Assembly: GCF_002007205.1 (NCBI RefSeq)
Contig: NZ_LAZS01000002.1
Span: 1-45,379, forward strand
Length of the DNA stretch: 45,379 nucleotides
Direction of reading: 5' to 3'
DNA from: Ensifer adhaerens
GTDB lineage: Bacteria > Pseudomonadota > Alphaproteobacteria > Rhizobiales > Rhizobiaceae
Shown piece by piece: positions 1 to 7,758 of this stretch (within the stretch, counting starts at the first letter, position 1; every line of letters begins with the position of its first letter). The notes under the pieces are model-generated. The model saw only the letters and a list, made by a program, of their open reading frames with translations. It was not told the origin of the DNA and ran no database searches. Position numbers and translations under genes: made by a program.

Positions 1-312
1 AACGCCCTTGATGATCTTGGCGACGGCGAGCGGCTCGACCTGGTCTTCGGTCTCGATCAGGATGGCGCGGTCGGCGCCCATGGCAAGCGCCGTGCGCAGC
101 GTCTCTTCGGCCTTGGCCGGACCGACGGACACGACGACGACTTCGTCCGCCTTGCCGGCTTCCTTCAGCCGCAGCGCTTCTTCGACCGAGATTTCGTCGA
201 ACGGGTTCATCGACATCTTCACGTTGGCAAGCTCGACGCCCGAACCGTCTGCCTTCACGCGGATCTTGACGTTGTAGTCAACGACCCGCTTCACCGTCAC
301 AAGTATTTTCAT
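1..312 (-). CDS. etfB: Electron transfer flavoprotein beta subunit (5' part, runs off the window)
   Basis: Beta subunit of the soluble electron transfer flavoprotein, which takes electrons from acyl-CoA and related dehydrogenases and passes them to ETF:ubiquinone oxidoreductase. The 104 visible codons begin [20 protein letters not shown] and contain the family block [16 protein letters not shown], followed by the nucleotide-binding start ([20 protein letters not shown]). The ATG (complement of 310-312) has a strong GGAGGG Shine-Dalgarno 8 bases upstream. The rest of the gene, and probably etfA, lies to the left of base 1. A palindrome 150 bases upstream may be its operator. The identity is secure; the gene is partial only because the window ends. 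Confidence 0.95.
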   Translation of the reverse strand, partial: MKILVTVKRVVDYNVKIRVKADGSGVELANVKMSMNPFDEISVEEALRLKEAGKADEVVVVSVGPAKAEETLRTALAMGADRAILIETEDQVEPLAVAKIIKGV

Positions 313-456
313 GGATTCTTCCCTCCAAGAGCTTTCGCAGGAAAATGCGCCTTAACGGAGCCGCCTGATTGTCGGTTGGCGACATCGATACGCGTTTTTT
401 CTCCAATTACAATCGCTGTGCATGGCGCTAAATCGGTATAATCCCGAGAATTGGAA

Positions 457-476
457 TTACGTTTACGTACACGTAA
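457..476. promoter_or_regulatory. TTACGT direct/inverted repeat upstream of etfB, possible MerR-type (LiuR-like) operator
   Basis: TTACGT occurs at 457-462 and again at 463-468, then ACGTAA at 471-476. This gives a perfect inverted repeat (463-476) with a 2-base spacer plus an extra direct copy. It lies upstream of etfB, and a TATACC hexamer on the minus strand (complement of 435-440) could be the -10. From memory, the pattern resembles the TTTACG-type palindromes described for LiuR regulators of branched-chain amino acid and acyl-CoA catabolism, whose dehydrogenases use ETF. The repeat is seen directly; the regulator assignment is inference. Confidence 0.45.
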
Positions 477-603
477 GAATGAGCGATGGCAAGTGGCTTG
501 GGGGCTAACGCACCGCTGTCCCGGATGGGTCGGGTGCATCTCGGGCAAGCCATTGAAATAGCGGTAGATCCGCGTCGGGGCCTCGCCTTCGCGGCTGCCA
601 GGA

Positions 604-1395
604 TCAGGTCTGGCGTCCCCAGGGGATGGGCGGTCTTGTCGCATCCGACGGCGGCTGCTGGCCCGCGGTGACCGGCTCCGCCTTGTGCTCGACGGCGCGC
701 GGGGTGACGATCGTGCGGTCGAACAGCGGCACATCGCGGCGTCGCAAAATGACCACCAGAACCAGACCCGCGAGGATGCCGCCGACATGGGCGCTCCAGG
801 AAACGCCGCTGCCGGGATCGACGACCAACATGAAGAACTGCTGGCCGATCCAGAAGGCGAGCGGAATGGCGGCAGGCAGCGGCAGCGGAATGCGGAAAAA
901 GACCAGAACCCAGACGCGCACCTTCGGATGCAGCAGGAAATAGGCCGCAACGACGCCTGAGATCGCCCCGGACGCGCCGATCAGCGGGGCTTCGGAGGCC
1001 GGGTCGAGAAGCCCGTGCGCCAGCGCCCCGGCGGCGGCGCACAGAAGATAGAAGACGAGGTAGCGGAAGTGTCCGAGCGCATCCTCGACATTGTCGCCGA
1101 ACACCCAGAGGAACAGCATGTTCATGGCGAGATGCATGAAGTCGCCATGCAGGAAGGAATAGGTAACGAAGGTGAAGCCGTCGGGGACGACGACGAGCGA
1201 GGGATCGAGCTGGGCGTAATCGAAGATGAGCGCGGGGATGTAGCCGAAGCCGAGCAGCGCGGCGTTGGCGAATTCTTCAGACGCGATCGGACCGGTGATC
1301 AGCCAGACGGCGATGTTGATGACGATCAGGCTGATCGTGACGTACTGGACCTTGATGTGCTTGAGGGTGTTCGTATCGTGAAGCGGAATGAACAT
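604..1395 (-). CDS. Rhomboid family intramembrane serine protease
   Basis: Integral inner-membrane serine protease that cuts transmembrane substrates within the bilayer. The 263-residue protein has about six hydrophobic helices. The nucleophile motif GASG is at residues 140-143 (Ser142) and the catalytic His is in SAHVGG (His203), giving the Ser-His dyad of bacterial rhomboids. The HLAMNMLFLWVFG segment near residue 88 matches the conserved His/Asn helix that forms the oxyanion site. A roughly 35-residue polar tail follows the last helix. It lies in the same direction as etfB and the corrinoid adenosyltransferase, about 75 bases from the latter. Substrates cannot be told from sequence. Confidence 0.93.
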   Translation of the reverse strand: MFIPLHDTNTLKHIKVQYVTISLIVINIAVWLITGPIASEEFANAALLGFGYIPALIFDYAQLDPSLVVVPDGFTFVTYSFLHGDFMHLAMNMLFLWVFGDNVEDALGHFRYLVFYLLCAAAGALAHGLLDPASEAPLIGASGAISGVVAAYFLLHPKVRVWVLVFFRIPLPLPAAIPLAFWIGQQFFMLVVDPGSGVSWSAHVGGILAGLVLVVILRRRDVPLFDRTIVTPRAVEHKAEPVTAGQQPPSDATRPPIPWGRQT

Positions 1396-1470
1396 GCGGT
1401 CTCCGGAAGCACAAGTTGTGGCCCATTCCTCCCGCCGAATCTGGATCGGGCGACGATGCGGAAGCCGACG

Positions 1471-2049
1471 TTATCTGTTTTTTCCGGGAATCCAAAGGAC
1501 GTCGGCTTGACCTTTGTCATTTGCAAAGCGGGCCGCGACGAACAGGAAATCCGACAGACGGTTGATATAGGCGATCGCGTCTTTGCTGACGATCTCGCCT
1601 TCGATCTGGGCAAGGGCCACCAGCTGGCGTTCCGCACGGCGTGCGACCGTGCGGGAGACGTGGAGGGCTGCGGAGGCGGGGCTCCCGGCCGGAAGCACGA
1701 AGGAGCGCAAGGGATCAAGTTCGGTATTCAGCCGGTCGATTTCGGTTTCAAGCCAGGTCACCTGTGCTGCCACGATCCTGAGCGGCTCGTATTGCGGCGT
1801 CTCGCCGGTGTCGGGCGTGGCGAGGTCTGCGCCGAGATCGAAGAGGTCGTTCTGGATACGCATCAGCGCGCCGTCGAGATCGGTGCTGTTGGCGGTGTGC
1901 TGCCGCGCCAGGCCGACGAAGGCATTGGTTTCGTCCACCGCGCCATAGGCATCGACCCGGAGATCGCTCTTTAGCCGGCGCGGCCCGGCGACGAGCCCGG
2001 TGGTGCCGTTGTCACCCGTCCGGGTATAGATCTTGTTGAGCTTCACCAT
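1471..2049 (-). CDS. Cob(I)yrinic acid a,c-diamide adenosyltransferase, PduO/MMAB type
   Basis: Transfers the adenosyl group from ATP to cob(I)alamin to make adenosylcobalamin, the cofactor of methylmalonyl-CoA mutase and other mutases. The 192-residue length is usual for the PduO-type family. The N-terminal ATP-binding segment is typical (TRTGDNGTTGL near residue 10, then DAYGAVDETNAFVG). The C-terminal helix bundle keeps RRAERQL and INRLSDFLFVAAR. This is not the CobA/CobO fold. Neighbours on the same strand (etfB, rhomboid, twin-TM protein) suggest a loose cluster linked to propionate and branched-chain acyl-CoA metabolism. No cobalamin riboswitch was seen upstream. Confidence 0.93.
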   Translation of the reverse strand: MVKLNKIYTRTGDNGTTGLVAGPRRLKSDLRVDAYGAVDETNAFVGLARQHTANSTDLDGALMRIQNDLFDLGADLATPDTGETPQYEPLRIVAAQVTWLETEIDRLNTELDPLRSFVLPAGSPASAALHVSRTVARRAERQLVALAQIEGEIVSKDAIAYINRLSDFLFVAARFANDKGQADVLWIPGKNR

Positions 2050-2070
2050 CTGTCGTCATCGTCCTCTAGA

Positions 2071-2103
2071 GCAATTCCACGAAGGATTTCCGTCAGGAAT
2101 TGC
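2071..2103. repeat. Short palindromic intergenic repeat
   Basis: GCAATTCC (2071-2078) and GGAATTGC (2096-2103) form a perfect 8-bp inverted repeat around a 17-base centre. It sits in the 57-base gap between two leftward genes. Palindromes of this AATTCC/GGAATT kind are, from memory, scattered through rhizobial intergenic regions. No second copy was found in this window by eye. Confidence 0.5.
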
Positions 2104-2106
2104 GCC

Positions 2107-2310
2107 TTAGGTCGGGCGGCCGCCGCCGGTGATCCAAAGGGTCACCATGATCAGCACGATCGCGATTGCCTGCAACAGCACGCGTGCCTGCATCAGCTTG
2201 TTTGAGGTGTTGCCGCTGCCACCCTTCGCCATGTTCACGAGGCCGCGGATCAGGACGATCACGACCAGGCCCATGACGAACAGGGTCAGGCCGGTAAAGA
2301 AGCTGGACAT
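2107..2310 (-). CDS. Small twin-transmembrane protein (HIG1-like)
   Basis: A 67-residue inner-membrane protein with two hydrophobic helices, roughly residues 4-26 and 43-62. They are separated by a short basic loop (NMAKGGSGNTSNKLMQARV). The length and the loop-helix pattern LMQARVLLQ fit the hypoxia-induced (HIG_1_N) or twin-transmembrane family common in alphaproteobacteria. Mitochondrial relatives associate with respiratory complexes; the bacterial role is not established. It lies upstream of the corrinoid adenosyltransferase on the same strand. The family call is by pattern. Confidence 0.8.
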   Translation of the reverse strand: MSSFFTGLTLFVMGLVVIVLIRGLVNMAKGGSGNTSNKLMQARVLLQAIAIVLIMVTLWITGGGRPT

Positions 2311-2334
2311 CGAACTCTTCCTTGCAATTCTGCT

Positions 2335-3168
2335 TCAGCCAAGTCGGCCGATGATGCGATAAAACAATGCCGCCGGCAGGAGCTTCTTCAGAAGCGCGCC
2401 CTGTTTGGCGGGCCTTGTTACAATATAGTGCGGTTTCGGTTTCTTTGCTCTCAGCGCGTGCTTCAAAACCGCGTAAACCGCATCAGGCCCGAGCTTGCCG
2501 GCCGCCGGTTTGCTTTCACCCTTCAGGCGGCGCATCTGCCGTTCGTATTCGGCGCGATGCACCGAATTCTTGAGGTCGATGAAGCGCTCGATATAGGCGA
2601 TGGCGTTGGTGGTGAACTTGGATGTGATCGGCCCCGGCTCGATCAGGCTCACCTCGATGCCGCTGCCGGCCAGCTCCATCTTGAGGGTGAGAGACAGGCC
2701 CTCGATCGCAAACTTGGAGGCGTTGTAGGCGCCGCGCCAGCGGTAGGGCACGATGCCGAGAATGGAGGAGCACTGCACGATGCGGCCGCTGCCCCGGGCG
2801 CGCATGGCCGGAATCACCCGCCGCGTCAGGTCGTGCCAGCCGATCACGTTGGTCTCGAGCTGGAGCCTCAGCGCCTCGGTCGGCAGATCCTCGACCGCAC
2901 CCGCCTGGCCATAGGCGCCGTTGTTGAACAGCGCGTCGATGCGCCCGCCGGAAAGCGCCAGCACCGTATCGGCCAGTGCAGCGATGGTTTCCGGCTTCGT
3001 ATAGTCCATCAGGAAGGTCTCGATGCCTTCCGCTTCAAGGGCTTGGCGGTCCTCTTCCCGTCGTACCGTGGCAAAGACCCGCCAGCCGTCGGCGTGCAGC
3101 GCGCGGGCGCAATAGGCACCGATCCCGGACGAGCATCCGGTGACAATGATTGTGGGGCGATCCGTCAT
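2335..3168 (-). CDS. SDR family NAD(P)-dependent oxidoreductase
   Basis: Classical short-chain dehydrogenase of 277 residues. The Rossmann glycine motif TGCSSGIG is at residues 10-17, NNGAYG near 82-87, the active-site Ser at about 134, and the catalytic Tyr148/Lys152 in YNASK. The C-terminus is basic (RAKKPKPHYIVTRPAKQ) and resembles SDRs acting on hydrophobic substrates such as retinol or sterol-like alcohols, but the substrate cannot be named. The frame stays open to an ATG at 3372. I chose the ATG at 3168 because the family motif begins 10 residues later and the 68-residue extension has no SDR character. The gene is divergent from yihY. Confidence 0.9.
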   Translation of the reverse strand: MTDRPTIIVTGCSSGIGAYCARALHADGWRVFATVRREEDRQALEAEGIETFLMDYTKPETIAALADTVLALSGGRIDALFNNGAYGQAGAVEDLPTEALRLQLETNVIGWHDLTRRVIPAMRARGSGRIVQCSSILGIVPYRWRGAYNASKFAIEGLSLTLKMELAGSGIEVSLIEPGPITSKFTTNAIAYIERFIDLKNSVHRAEYERQMRRLKGESKPAAGKLGPDAVYAVLKHALRAKKPKPHYIVTRPAKQGALLKKLLPAALFYRIIGRLG

Positions 3169-3349
3169 CCGGTCGAATCCTGTAGAAATCCTGCCTCGGT
3201 TTCCCATATTCATCGGCGGGATACAATTGAATTGCGCAAGCCGGAACCCGCCAGCGTTGTCGCCGTCGGGGTCATGCGAAGCCAAGGAAACGGCGCCGAG
3301 ACGGACGTACTGATAGTGCGGTCCCGGCGCCTCGTAGGATTGGAATGGA

Positions 3350-4258
3350 ATGCCAGCATTTATACGCATCACCTGGAAAGTCGTTTTCGATGCGCTCTGG
3401 CATTTCAGCCTCGACGACGGTTGGGCGATGGCAAGTCACGTGGCGCTCTCGTCGCTCTTGGCCGTCTTTCCCTTCCTGATCTTCGGCACGGCGCTCGGCA
3501 GTTTTCTCGGCGCCGATCAGTTCGCCGAAACGGCCGTACACCTGATCTTCGATGCCTGGCCGGAATCGATCGCCAAGCCCGTCGCCGACGAAATCGTGCG
3601 GGTGCTGACGATCCCGCGCGGTGGGCTATTGACCATTTCCGTTCTCGCCGCAGCCTATTTTGCCTCCAACGGCGTGGAGGCGCTGCGCGTCTCGCTGAAC
3701 CGCGCCTATCGCGTTACCGAGAGCCGCTACTGGTACGCCACCCGGCTTGCGAGCCTTGGCTTCGTGCTTGCCGGCGTGCTGATCCTTGCGGCGCTCAGCA
3801 TCCTCCTGGTCGCAGTGCCGCTCGCGGTGCGTTACGCCGGGGAATGGTGGCCATGGCTCGGCGGGGTGCTTGCGACCGTCGACAACTGGAGCTTGCCGCT
3901 TGCGCTCGTCATGCTGACCGGCGGTCTGCTGGTGTCACATCTCTGGCTGCCCGACGGCCACCGCAAGGTGGTCGACGTGCTCCCCGGTATCGTGCTCACG
4001 CTCGTCTGCTGGACGATCGGCGCCTATGCCTTTGCCTCCTACCTCACGACCTTCGCCACCTATGTCTCGACCTATGCGGGCCTGGCGTCGATCATGATCG
4101 TGCTCGTTTTCCTCTATATGATCGCGGCAATCTTCATCATCGGCGCCGAGATCAATGCGGCGATCCTCAAGTACCGGGTCAAGCGCATGGTGCGGCGCAG
4201 CTTCCAGCTCCGCAACGGTGGCGAAGCGGCGAGCGAAGAGCAGGACCTAGCCGATTAG
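3350..4258 (+). CDS. YihY/BrkB family inner-membrane protein
   Basis: A 302-residue polytopic membrane protein of the YihY (UPF0761) family. An N-terminal helix-rich block contains DDGWAMASHVALSSLLAVFPFLIF, the family signature. It is followed by about six transmembrane helices and the conserved end segment (LVFLYMIAAIFIIGAEINAA). The family was once annotated as ribonuclease BN; this was corrected, and its function remains uncertain. The last 12 bases overlap the end of the convergent gluQRS gene. It is divergent from the SDR gene to its left. Confidence 0.9.
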   Translation: MPAFIRITWKVVFDALWHFSLDDGWAMASHVALSSLLAVFPFLIFGTALGSFLGADQFAETAVHLIFDAWPESIAKPVADEIVRVLTIPRGGLLTISVLAAAYFASNGVEALRVSLNRAYRVTESRYWYATRLASLGFVLAGVLILAALSILLVAVPLAVRYAGEWWPWLGGVLATVDNWSLPLALVMLTGGLLVSHLWLPDGHRKVVDVLPGIVLTLVCWTIGAYAFASYLTTFATYVSTYAGLASIMIVLVFLYMIAAIFIIGAEINAAILKYRVKRMVRRSFQLRNGGEAASEEQDLAD

Positions 4259-5128
4259 CACCCGGATCTCCTCCGGCGTGCGACCGGCGGCGCGGAAGGC
4301 TGCGATGCCAGTATCCTGATTGCTCTTCGAGAGCTTGCGGCCATCCGGGCCGAGCACCAGCCGATGATGGTGATAGAGCGGCTCCGGCAGGCCGAGAAGC
4401 TGCTGCAGCAGTCGGTGAACGGCGGTCGCCTGATAGAGATCGCGGCCGCGCACCACATGGGTGATGCCCTGCAGCGCGTCGTCGACGACGACGGAGAGGT
4501 GGTAGCTCGAAGGCGCATCGGAGCGCGACAGGATGATGTCGCCCCAGGCAGCGGGATTGGCGATGATGGTGCCCGTTTCGCCTTCAGGACCATGGCCGTT
4601 CTCGGCCCAGGTCAGACGGTCTTTTCCCAAAAGCGCGACGGCCTTCTCCATGTCGAGCCGCCAGGCGTAAGCCTTGCCGCTCGCGACGAGAGCCGCGCGC
4701 TCGATTTGGAGCAATTCGCGCTCGCGGCCCGGATAGAGCGGGCTGCCATCCGGATCGCGCGGCCAGATCCGCCCGCCGGCTTCCGCATCTGTCACCGCCG
4801 CCTTGATCTCGCCGCGGGTCATGGCCGAGGGGTAGACGATGCCGAGCGCGTCCAGCCGGTGAAGCGCCGACGCATAGGCGTCGAGATGCTCCGACTGGCG
4901 GCGTACCGGGCGCTCCCAGTCGAGGCGCAGCCAGGCAAGGTCTTCGAAGATCGCCGCCTCGAATTCGGGCCGGCAGCGGGTCTGGTCGATATCCTCGATG
5001 CGCAGCAGGAAACGCCCGTTCGCGGCCTTCGCCATGTCGTGGTTCAGCAGCGCGGAAAGCGCGTGGCCGAGATGGAGCAGCCCGTTCGGGCTGGGGGCAA
5101 AGCGGAAAACGGGTGGCGTGTCAGGCAT
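4247..5128 (-). CDS. gluQRS: Glutamyl-Q tRNA(Asp) synthetase
   Basis: Truncated glutamyl-tRNA synthetase paralogue that attaches glutamate to queuosine at position 34 of tRNA(Asp). The 293 residues cover only the class I catalytic core, with no anticodon-binding domain, as expected. The HIGH-type motif lies in FAPSPNGLLHLGHALS near residues 9-24 and the KMSKS equivalent is KLSKSN near the C-terminus. The paired cysteines of the zinc site in the E. coli enzyme are absent (YPSAMTRGE at that place), so this is a zinc-less variant. The start at 5128 was chosen because the core begins 8 residues later, although the frame is open much further upstream. Confidence 0.92.
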   Translation of the reverse strand: MPDTPPVFRFAPSPNGLLHLGHALSALLNHDMAKAANGRFLLRIEDIDQTRCRPEFEAAIFEDLAWLRLDWERPVRRQSEHLDAYASALHRLDALGIVYPSAMTRGEIKAAVTDAEAGGRIWPRDPDGSPLYPGRERELLQIERAALVASGKAYAWRLDMEKAVALLGKDRLTWAENGHGPEGETGTIIANPAAWGDIILSRSDAPSSYHLSVVVDDALQGITHVVRGRDLYQATAVHRLLQQLLGLPEPLYHHHRLVLGPDGRKLSKSNQDTGIAAFRAAGRTPEEIRVLIG

Positions 5129-5182
5129 GCTTTCCCTTTGCCATGGAAGGGGTATAAAAATCATCCGCTTTGTGGAGGCGTC

Positions 5183-5830
5183 ATGCGGATCATCCGGACA
5201 CATGAGGACATCGAGGCCGGGCTTTCCGGCCTGGTGATGCTCGATGCGCGCCTCGGGCACGTGGTTGCAAGGGCCGGCCCGGTGCCGCTGCGGCGCACCG
5301 ATCCCGGCTATCGCGGCCTTGCCAGCATCATCGTTTCGCAAATGGTCTCGAAGGCGAGCGCTGCGGCGATCTGGCGGCGCATGGAGGAGAGGCTCGGCGA
5401 GGTCACAGCGGCGGGTGTCAATTCGCTGAGCGACGAGGATTGCCGGGTGATCGGGCTGTCGCGGGCGAAGGCCGAGGCGCTCAGGCGCGTGGCCGAGGTG
5501 GTCGTCGGCGGGGAAATCGATCTCGACGCGATCTGCAATGTCGAGGCGTCGGAGGCGATCCGCGAGCTGACGGCGATCAAGGGGGTGGGGCGCTGGACGG
5601 CAGAGGTCTACCTGCTCTTCTGCGCCGGTCACCCGGATGTCTTTCCCTCCGGCGATGTCGCGCTTCAGAACGCCATCGGGCACGGACTGGGTCTCGAATT
5701 GCGCCCGACGGCGCGGGAAATTGATTCGCTCGCGGCCTCCTGGTCGCCCTGGCGCAGCGTCGCCGCGCGTCTCTTCTGGGCCTATTATTCACAGGAAATG
5801 CGCCGTGATGCTGTTCCTGTGACACCTTGA
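5183..5830 (+). CDS. DNA-3-methyladenine glycosylase II (AlkA-like)
   Basis: Base-excision repair glycosylase of the helix-hairpin-helix superfamily that removes alkylated purines. The 215-residue protein has the hairpin IKGVGRWTAEVYLLF near residue 132 and the catalytic aspartate in FPSGDVALQ about 20 residues later. It lacks the N-terminal domain of E. coli AlkA, so it is the short form common in rhizobia. The ATG at 5183 is preceded by GGAGG at 5174-5178. It is divergent from gluQRS with 54 bases between the starts. Confidence 0.9.
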   Translation: MRIIRTHEDIEAGLSGLVMLDARLGHVVARAGPVPLRRTDPGYRGLASIIVSQMVSKASAAAIWRRMEERLGEVTAAGVNSLSDEDCRVIGLSRAKAEALRRVAEVVVGGEIDLDAICNVEASEAIRELTAIKGVGRWTAEVYLLFCAGHPDVFPSGDVALQNAIGHGLGLELRPTAREIDSLAASWSPWRSVAARLFWAYYSQEMRRDAVPVTP

Positions 5831-5937
5831 AGGAAAAAGCGAATCCAGCGCACGCATTTTTGTTTCCGGCTTCACAATCCTGTTGCAACGGGCCTAATAT
5901 AGAAGGTGCAGATGCCGAATCGATCAGGAGAATACGC

Positions 5938-6495
5938 TTGACGATTGCAGTCTCACCACAGGCCTTGCCGGCGCTCGTCTTGAACGCTGACTATAGACCG
6001 CTGAGTTACTACCCCTTGTCGCTTTGGTCCTGGCAGGACGCGATCAAGGCTGTCTTCCTTGACCGCGTAAACATCCTTGCCGAGTACGAACATTCGGTGT
6101 CGTCTCCGAGCTTCTCGATGCGGCTTCCGAGCGTTGTATGCCTCAAGAGCTACGTGCAGCCCTCACGCCACCCGGCCTTCACCCGGTTCAACGTGTTCCT
6201 GCGCGATAAATTCGAATGCCAGTATTGCGGTTCGCCCGACGATCTTACCTTCGATCACGTGGTGCCCCGCGCTCACGGCGGCCAGACGACCTGGGACAAT
6301 GTCGTCGCAGCCTGCTCGCCCTGCAATCTGCGCAAGGGCAGCAAGCTGCCGAAGCAGGCCGGCATGTTCCCGCACCAGAGGCCCTACCAGCCGACGGTTC
6401 AGGACCTGCACAACAACGGCCGGCTCTTCCCGCCGAACCATCTGCATGAAAGCTGGATGGACTATCTCTACTGGGACGTCGAACTGCAGCCCTGA
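5938..6495 (+). CDS. HNH endonuclease family protein (TTG start)
   Basis: A 185-residue protein with a complete HNH nuclease domain in its C-terminal half. It has a CxxC pair (CQYCG), the core DHVVPRAHGG (catalytic His), a conserved Asn (TTWDNVVAAC) and a second Cys pair (CSPCNLRKG) to hold zinc. The N-terminal half (VLNADYRPLSYYPLSLWSW) is a conserved module of stand-alone HNH proteins of alphaproteobacteria and cyanobacteria. TTG at 5938 is the likely start, with AGGAG at 5926-5930 seven bases upstream; no ATG or GTG lies close by in frame. There is no linked methylase, so it is not an obvious restriction enzyme. The cellular role is unknown. Confidence 0.9.
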   Translation: MTIAVSPQALPALVLNADYRPLSYYPLSLWSWQDAIKAVFLDRVNILAEYEHSVSSPSFSMRLPSVVCLKSYVQPSRHPAFTRFNVFLRDKFECQYCGSPDDLTFDHVVPRAHGGQTTWDNVVAACSPCNLRKGSKLPKQAGMFPHQRPYQPTVQDLHNNGRLFPPNHLHESWMDYLYWDVELQP

Positions 6496-6615
6496 CGCTG
6501 TTCGTGCCTACTTGCCGGATCGAGCCCAGTGCGGGGTCGGGACAGGTGTGTGCCGTGTTTGGCCGTTACCTGTCGCCGCGTCATGACGCCCTGAGTGTCA
6601 TGGATTGATGCGAAA

Positions 6616-7128
6616 TCAGCGTGCCTTGGCAGCGCCGCGCAGGGCGATTGCTGCGAGCACGAGGCTGGCAATCACGTTCCATCCGGCAAAGGACAGGCCG
6701 AGCACCCGCAGTGCCGCCTCCGTGCAGGACGGGCCGTGCTTGGAATCGAGATCGCCGAGCAGGTCGCCGACATTGGACGAAACGCCTTGAGCGGTCGTCG
6801 CACAGGTCGACGGCCCTTCCCAGAAGCCCCATTCGGCGCCCGAATGATAGACGCCCATGCCGGCGCCGACGAGCATCAGGATGCCGACGATCAGGAGCAG
6901 GGTGCGGGTCGTCCATGCTGGCAGTTTGAACGCGCTTGTGGCGATTGCCAGAACACCGACCGGGATGCCCCAGTAGTATGGATCCCGCTGCAACAGGCAG
7001 AGTGCGCAGGGGATATAGCCGCCGATATGTTCGAAGCCGAGCGCCCCGCCGACGGTCGCCGCCATGCCAAGCGTGACGACAATGGCGATGAAGAGGTGTT
7101 GGCGGGATTGGGTGGCGGCGTCGATCAT
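6616..7128 (-). CDS. dsbB: Disulfide bond formation protein B
   Basis: Inner-membrane quinone reductase that reoxidises DsbA. The 170-residue protein has four transmembrane helices. The first cysteine pair is CALC at residues 41-44 and the second pair is Cys109 and Cys135, matching the spacing of the E. coli enzyme (41/44 and 104/130). The arginine after the first pair, which interacts with quinone, is kept in LLQRDP. No dsbA is adjacent. The gene stands alone, convergent with the HNH gene and divergent from tRNA-Leu. Confidence 0.92.
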   Translation of the reverse strand: MIDAATQSRQHLFIAIVVTLGMAATVGGALGFEHIGGYIPCALCLLQRDPYYWGIPVGVLAIATSAFKLPAWTTRTLLLIVGILMLVGAGMGVYHSGAEWGFWEGPSTCATTAQGVSSNVGDLLGDLDSKHGPSCTEAALRVLGLSFAGWNVIASLVLAAIALRGAAKAR

Positions 7129-7340
7129 CTATACCTCGCGGGCGGCAGCTCGAAACCGAGGGATGCCGCAGTCCAAACTGGATGGCGCCTTCTTAGGCAG
7201 GATCGGTCACACTGTAAATCGTGGCGGCTGCGACGGGTCCGCACGCTTTCGTGATTGTTGGTCGTGCATCCTGAAAATGATGGTTGACCGCGGCGAAATC
7301 CTCAGTGTAAACCCGAGCCGCTGATATCGCACTTCCCTGA

Positions 7341-7425
7341 GCCCCATTGGCGGAATTGGTAGACGCGCTCGACTCAAAATCGAGTTCCGAAAGGAGTGCT
7401 GGTTCGACCCCGGCATGGGGCACCA
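7341..7425 (+). tRNA. tRNA-Leu (anticodon CAA)
   Basis: An 85-base class II tRNA with encoded CCA. The acceptor arms are GCCCCAT and ATGGGGC, the anticodon stem is CTCGA/TCGAG around the loop CTCAAAA (anticodon CAA), the variable arm is long as in leucine tRNAs (TTCCGAAAGGAGT), and the T arm is GCTGG TTCGACC CCGGC. The apparent reading frame that starts inside it is spurious. The DNA just downstream is lower in GC than the rest (see 7426-8509), and tRNA-Leu genes are common integration sites. Confidence 0.97.
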
Positions 7426-7758
7426 CCTATCCTAGACAGCTATTGTTTTTGTTGTTCTTTTTCGCTGTTTTTGCCCACATTTTCGCACCCCGGAACAATC
7501 TCGCTGCTTACAATTCCTCACTGGGTCCAGTGGAAGCGCCCGCTAAACAGAACAAGAAGAAGCCTAGGCGGCCAACCGGTGCGAGTGCAGACGTGCCGGC
7601 GCAGTTGTTTAAGGTTTTCACGGAAACTGGACGACGGCGCGATTGGAGCGCTGTTTCAGCGTCGTGTGGAACTGATAGGCGCATGTAATTCCGGTTCAGG
7701 GTTTCGAAAAATCATCGGACATACCGTCCGAATGGAAGCGCAAGTCTGCGGCTGCGGA
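7426..7758. other. Gene-free stretch after tRNA-Leu
   Basis: Bases 7426-7758 hold no convincing gene. The first 80 bases are T-rich on the plus strand (short T runs from about 7444 to 7488), which may end the tRNA transcript, but there is no clear stem before them. Both strands have short open frames without a recognisable domain or ribosome site. I looked for a repeated copy of the tRNA 3' end and for integrase fragments and found neither. Confidence 0.5.

Noticed and set aside
1471..2310. Possible cobalamin riboswitch near the corrinoid adenosyltransferase gene
   Set aside because: No B12-box-like sequence or suitable leader was found in the short gap upstream.
7347..7688. A 113-codon frame starting within tRNA-Leu
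   Set aside because: Its first 26 codons are the tRNA gene itself, a frequent false gene call.
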